This document shows positions 61,201 to 64,000 of a DNA stretch of 64,000 nucleotides, in pieces. How positions within the stretch are numbered: the stretch's first letter is position 1; each line of letters starts with the position of its first letter. Where the stretch lies: assembly GCF_902859935.1 (NCBI RefSeq), contig NZ_CADIKI010000012.1, forward strand, positions 186,001-250,000. Direction: 5' to 3'. Under the pieces are notes generated by a model. That model saw only the letters and a list, made by a program, of their open reading frames with translations, did not search any database and had not been told where the DNA came from. The translations under genes and the position numbers were made by a program. This stretch comes from Paraburkholderia fynbosensis (lineage in GTDB: Bacteria; Pseudomonadota; Gammaproteobacteria; Burkholderiales; Burkholderiaceae).

Positions 61201-61968
61201 TTACGCCTTCGACTCTTCCTTCGCGAGACTTGCAAGCCATGCCTCGTCGGCACGGCTCAACATCTTGTTTTTTCTGGCCTTCACGATCAGATCGGGCCGC
61301 TTGTTCAACGTATTGCGCAACGCTTCACGCCGACGCCACGCTTCGATTTCCGCATGATGGCCGCCGAGCAGCACATCGGGCACACGCACACCGTTGTATT
61401 CCTCGGGACGCGTGTAGTGCGGACAATCCAGCAGCACGTCGACGAAGCTGTCCTGCACCGCCGATTGCGAGTCGTTCAGCACGCCGGGCAACTGTCGCAC
61501 GACCGCGTCCATCAACGCCATCGCGGGCAATTCGCCACCCGACAGCACGAAGTCGCCAAGACTGACTTCCTCGTCGACGACACGGTCGAGCAAACGTTGA
61601 TCGATCGCTTCGTAACGCCCGCACAACAGGATCAGACCGGGCTCGGCGGCGAACCGCATGACACGGTCGTGATTCAAGGTGGCGCCTTGCGGCGACATCA
61701 TCACGACACGCGATGCGCCGATGCCTTGCTCCGCCTGCGCCGCTTTCGCGGCGCCGATCGCGTCTTCCAGCGGCTTCGCCAGCATCACCATGCCGGGACC
61801 GCCGCCGTAGGGGCGATCGTCGATTGTGCGGTAGTTGTCAGTCGTGAAATCACGCGGATTCCACGTACGCAACCCATAGCGCTCCTGCTTCGCGGCACGA
61901 CTGGTGATACCCCAGTCGGTCAGCGCGCGGAACATTTCTGGAAAGAGCGTCACGACATCGAACTGCAT
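61201..61968 (-). CDS. trmD: tRNA (guanine-37-N1)-methyltransferase
   Basis: TrmD methylates G37 of tRNAs to prevent frameshifting. The 255-aa protein begins MQFDVVTLFPEMF and has the trefoil-knot motifs YGGGPGMVM, LLCGRYEAID and VLSGGELPAMAL. The start at 61968 is favoured by GGAGAG upstream; an ATG four codons earlier (61980) is possible. Confidence 0.96.
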   Translation of the reverse strand: MQFDVVTLFPEMFRALTDWGITSRAAKQERYGLRTWNPRDFTTDNYRTIDDRPYGGGPGMVMLAKPLEDAIGAAKAAQAEQGIGASRVVMMSPQGATLNHDRVMRFAAEPGLILLCGRYEAIDQRLLDRVVDEEVSLGDFVLSGGELPAMALMDAVVRQLPGVLNDSQSAVQDSFVDVLLDCPHYTRPEEYNGVRVPDVLLGGHHAEIEAWRRREALRNTLNKRPDLIVKARKNKMLSRADEAWLASLAKEESKA

Positions 61969-61993
61969 CGCTCTCTCCATTCAGCGAATGATT

Positions 61994-62728
61994 TTAGTAA
62001 TCGGCTTCCCAGTCGACGATGATCTGCTTCGCCGTCTGGTCCACCGTTTTGACAAAGACGCCGACGAACGGGATCAAACGCTGGCCTGCGACCGGCTTGC
62101 CGTTTTTGTCAGTAGCCGGGTATTCGATGCGCATTACCGAGTGCGCACCGTTGTCGATCATGTCTGCAACCTTGCCGAGATTGACCCCGGCAACGTTCAC
62201 CACCTCCAAGCCGAGCAGGTCGACCCAGTAGAATTCGTCGGCGCCGAGGGCCGGAAATTCGCTGCGACTGACATAGACGCGCGAGCCGCGCAGTGCCAGC
62301 GCCACATCGCGATCGGTGACGCCACCCAGATGGGCAACCACACTGTCGCTATGCGTTTTCGCCTGCAATGACGGCGCCGACCGGCGCTCGTGGCCTTTCA
62401 ACAGCCACCAGCGCTTCGCGCTTAGCAACGCGTCGCCGCCATGCCCGGCATCCGCATGCGCGGCTACCTTGACCCAGCCTTGGAGGCCGTAAGCGTCGAC
62501 GATTGCGCCGACCTCGACCGCATCGGCCGGCCAGCTTTCCACCGTTTCCGCGCGCATTTCTGCTGCAGCGGAGCCAGCTTTTGCAACATTGGCTTGCGCC
62601 TTGCCTTCGGCTCGTTCGACCGGCTTGCGGACGAATGCACCGAACGGCGCCTGATCAGACGTCTTCGCGCGCGGAGCTGCCGCTTTTGCCTTCACGCGCG
62701 CCGAACTGCCGGAATCACGTTCAGACAT
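61994..62728 (-). CDS. rimM: Ribosome maturation factor RimM with long N-terminal extension
   Basis: RimM assists 30S head assembly by binding S19. The 244-aa protein has the VGAIVDAYGLQGWVKV RimM start and a C-terminal PRC barrel (FYWVDLLGLEV and VMRIEYPATDK). It carries about 70 extra N-terminal residues rich in Ala, Lys and Arg, compared with about 175 residues in the usual protein. The extension looks disordered. It is the second gene of rpsP-rimM-trmD-rplS. Confidence 0.94.
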   Translation of the reverse strand: MSERDSGSSARVKAKAAAPRAKTSDQAPFGAFVRKPVERAEGKAQANVAKAGSAAAEMRAETVESWPADAVEVGAIVDAYGLQGWVKVAAHADAGHGGDALLSAKRWWLLKGHERRSAPSLQAKTHSDSVVAHLGGVTDRDVALALRGSRVYVSRSEFPALGADEFYWVDLLGLEVVNVAGVNLGKVADMIDNGAHSVMRIEYPATDKNGKPVAGQRLIPFVGVFVKTVDQTAKQIIVDWEADY

Positions 62729-62848
62729 AAGAACACCTCGCTGCCGGCTTCGACGTCTGCTTCAGTAAAACAACTCGCGCATCGGACTGCTCACGCAAGC
62801 TGCGCGAGCCGCCGGCCGAACCGACGACGATACGCATGCGGGCTACCA

Positions 62849-63103
62849 TTAAGCAGCCGGCTGCGCCTTTTGCGCTTCTTTCACGAGACGCTCGACGGTC
62901 GGCGACAGTTGCGCGCCAACACCTTGCCAGTACGTCAGGCGATCCTGAGCGATACGCAGGGATTCACCCTTCGTAGCGACCGGGTTGTAGAAACCAACGC
63001 GCTCGATGAAGCGGCCGTCACGACGGCTACGCGAATCGGTTGCGACGATGTTGTAGAACGGGCGCTTCTTGGAGCCGCCACGAGCCAAGCGGATGATGAC
63101 CAT
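62849..63103 (-). CDS. rpsP: 30S ribosomal protein S16
   Basis: The 84-aa MVIIRLARGGSKKRPFYNIV protein is a standard S16. It is the first gene of the operon and follows a good sigma70 promoter at 63149-63177. Confidence 0.97.
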   Translation of the reverse strand: MVIIRLARGGSKKRPFYNIVATDSRSRRDGRFIERVGFYNPVATKGESLRIAQDRLTYWQGVGAQLSPTVERLVKEAQKAQPAA

Positions 63104-63148
63104 ACTAGAATCCTTGAAAACCGGGGTTCGGAACGACTGAAACACGCG

Positions 63149-63177
63149 ATTATAGCGGGAAACCGACGCCATAACAA
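63149..63177 (-). promoter_or_regulatory. Sigma70 promoter of rpsP-rimM-trmD-rplS
   Basis: On the minus strand TTGTTA (63177-63172) and a perfect TATAAT (63154-63149) are separated by 17 bases. The predicted start is about 63142, giving a leader of about 40 nt. Confidence 0.78.
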
Positions 63178-63275
63178 ACACTTACCGGGATAAACTGAGC
63201 GACGGGGTTGCATCGGCCATCCGGACGGAACCCTCGAATCACGCCCAAACGCCCGAATTACCTGACGGAGAGCCC

Positions 63276-64000
63276 GTGAAACTCCTGCCGCCGACAGCGT
63301 TTTTGCCCGTTCGTTTTCTCGTTTTCGTGTGGTTTGCCGGTCTCACACGCGCGTTGCGAAGTCGGGTTCTGCGCCATGCAGCGGCTGGATTGCTCGCCGG
63401 CCAGGCGCTGTCGGCAGCTGCGGCGCCGCCGGTCGAGCGTATCAAATTACCGCCCGGCTTCCACATCGAGGTGCTGTCGGACGACGTGCCGAGCGCGCGC
63501 GCGATGGCGCTCTCGCCGGAGGGCATTCTCTATATAGGCAGCCTCGACGGGCACGTCTATGCGCTCGAGTTGCAAAACGGCCGAGTGACAGGCCGCCAGG
63601 TTATCGCTTCCGGCCTCGAATCGCCGGCGGGCGTGGCGTGGCACGACGGCGCGCTGTACGTGTCGGCGGTGTCGAAGATCTTGCGTTTCGATGCGATCGA
63701 CGCGCATCTGAACAATCCGCCGAAGCCCGCCGTCGTGATCGACACGCTGCCCACCGAAACACATCATGGCTGGAAATTCATCGCCTTCGGCCCGGACGGC
63801 AAGCTGTACGTGCCGCAAGGCGCGCCCTGCAACGTCTGCCAGAAAGACCGCGACCGCTTCGCGATGATCGGCCGTATGAACCCGGACGGCAGCCACTATG
63901 AAGTCATGGCGCGCGGCGTGCGCAATTCGGTCGGGTTCGCGTGGCATCCGGTGACGCACGAACTGTGGTTCACCGACAACGGTCGGGACCTGCTAGGCGA
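63276..64000 (+). CDS. PQQ-type sugar dehydrogenase, N-terminal part (cut by the window)
   Basis: A GTG start at 63276 with GGAGAG upstream opens a frame that runs off the right edge without a stop (about 241 codons). The N-terminus is a signal or anchor sequence (FLPVRFLVFVWFAGLTRAL). The rest is a beta-propeller like soluble glucose/sorbosone dehydrogenases: IKLPPGFHIEVLSDDVPSAR, SPAGVAWHDGALYVSAVSKI and RNSVGFAWHPVTHELWFTDN. A CNVCQKDRDRF insert is present, as in the L-sorbosone dehydrogenase-like group. It should be periplasmic and need PQQ. Confidence 0.82.
   Translation, partial: MKLLPPTAFLPVRFLVFVWFAGLTRALRSRVLRHAAAGLLAGQALSAAAAPPVERIKLPPGFHIEVLSDDVPSARAMALSPEGILYIGSLDGHVYALELQNGRVTGRQVIASGLESPAGVAWHDGALYVSAVSKILRFDAIDAHLNNPPKPAVVIDTLPTETHHGWKFIAFGPDGKLYVPQGAPCNVCQKDRDRFAMIGRMNPDGSHYEVMARGVRNSVGFAWHPVTHELWFTDNGRDLLG

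Overview
The window is GC-rich, densely packed chromosomal DNA from a member of the Burkholderiaceae, most likely Burkholderia or Paraburkholderia (main chromosome). The evidence is conserved local gene orders: plsX-fabHDG-acpP-fabF followed by rpoE-rseA-rseB; rne next to moaA-mobA-moeA; and rpsP-rimM-trmD-rplS. High third-codon-position GC also produces long antisense shadow frames throughout. I see no rRNA operon, phage, insertion sequence or CRISPR array. This is core genome with small accessory pockets.

Layout: 1-9.0 kb is one long minus-strand block. It reads yceD-rpmF, an attenuator-like hairpin, then plsX-fabH-fabD-fabG-acpP-fabF (type II fatty acid synthesis), a YgfX-like membrane protein, and rpoE-rseA-rseB (envelope stress, cut by the left edge). 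9.1-10.4 kb is yceF and an RsmI-like methylase (plus). 10.5-13.6 kb is sppA, a Rieske protein, gph and rluC (minus, overlapping). 13.6-14.4 kb is a 730-bp non-coding leader ahead of rne. 17.8-21.4 kb holds the molybdenum cofactor genes moaA, mobA and moeA, a small membrane protein and a GNAT acetyltransferase remnant. 21.5-27.5 kb (minus) has rmuC, a 2-hydroxyacid dehydrogenase, an NhaD/CitMHS-like antiporter, an orphan lutC and pncB. 27.8-28.4 kb has fdxA and two identical tRNA-Asn genes. 28.7-32.6 kb has creA, an AraC regulator, azlCD and an unknown protein.

32.7-44.7 kb is mixed: a UvrD-type helicase, two Lys/Ala-rich exported proteins, an S4 RNA-binding protein, a MATE pump, a BASS transporter, a phospholipase D-family lipoprotein, fumC, a thioesterase, a 47-aa lipoprotein missed by ORF calling, and an ArsR-type regulator. 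44.9-47.6 kb is a large FecR/DUF6600-type exported protein with a 36-bp tandem repeat. 47.7-52.2 kb is the most interesting segment. thyA and folA are separated by a VpsR-like sigma54 enhancer-binding protein and a divergent gene for a small exported protein. A well-formed sigma54 promoter and palindromic candidate enhancer sites lie between those two genes. 52.3-58.6 kb has pmbA, yjgA, mog, orn, an M48 peptidase, rsgA and a DUF2007 protein. 58.7-63.1 kb (minus) is the rpsP-rimM-trmD-rplS operon plus a CoA pyrophosphatase and a CobD/AmpE-like protein. A PQQ-type sugar dehydrogenase runs off the right edge.

The genes mostly serve central functions: membrane lipid supply tied to envelope stress, RNA processing and ribosome maturation, cofactor synthesis (Mo cofactor, folate, NAD) and transport. 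The one circuit that looks self-contained and under-described is the sigma54 regulator/target pair at 49.1-51.4 kb.
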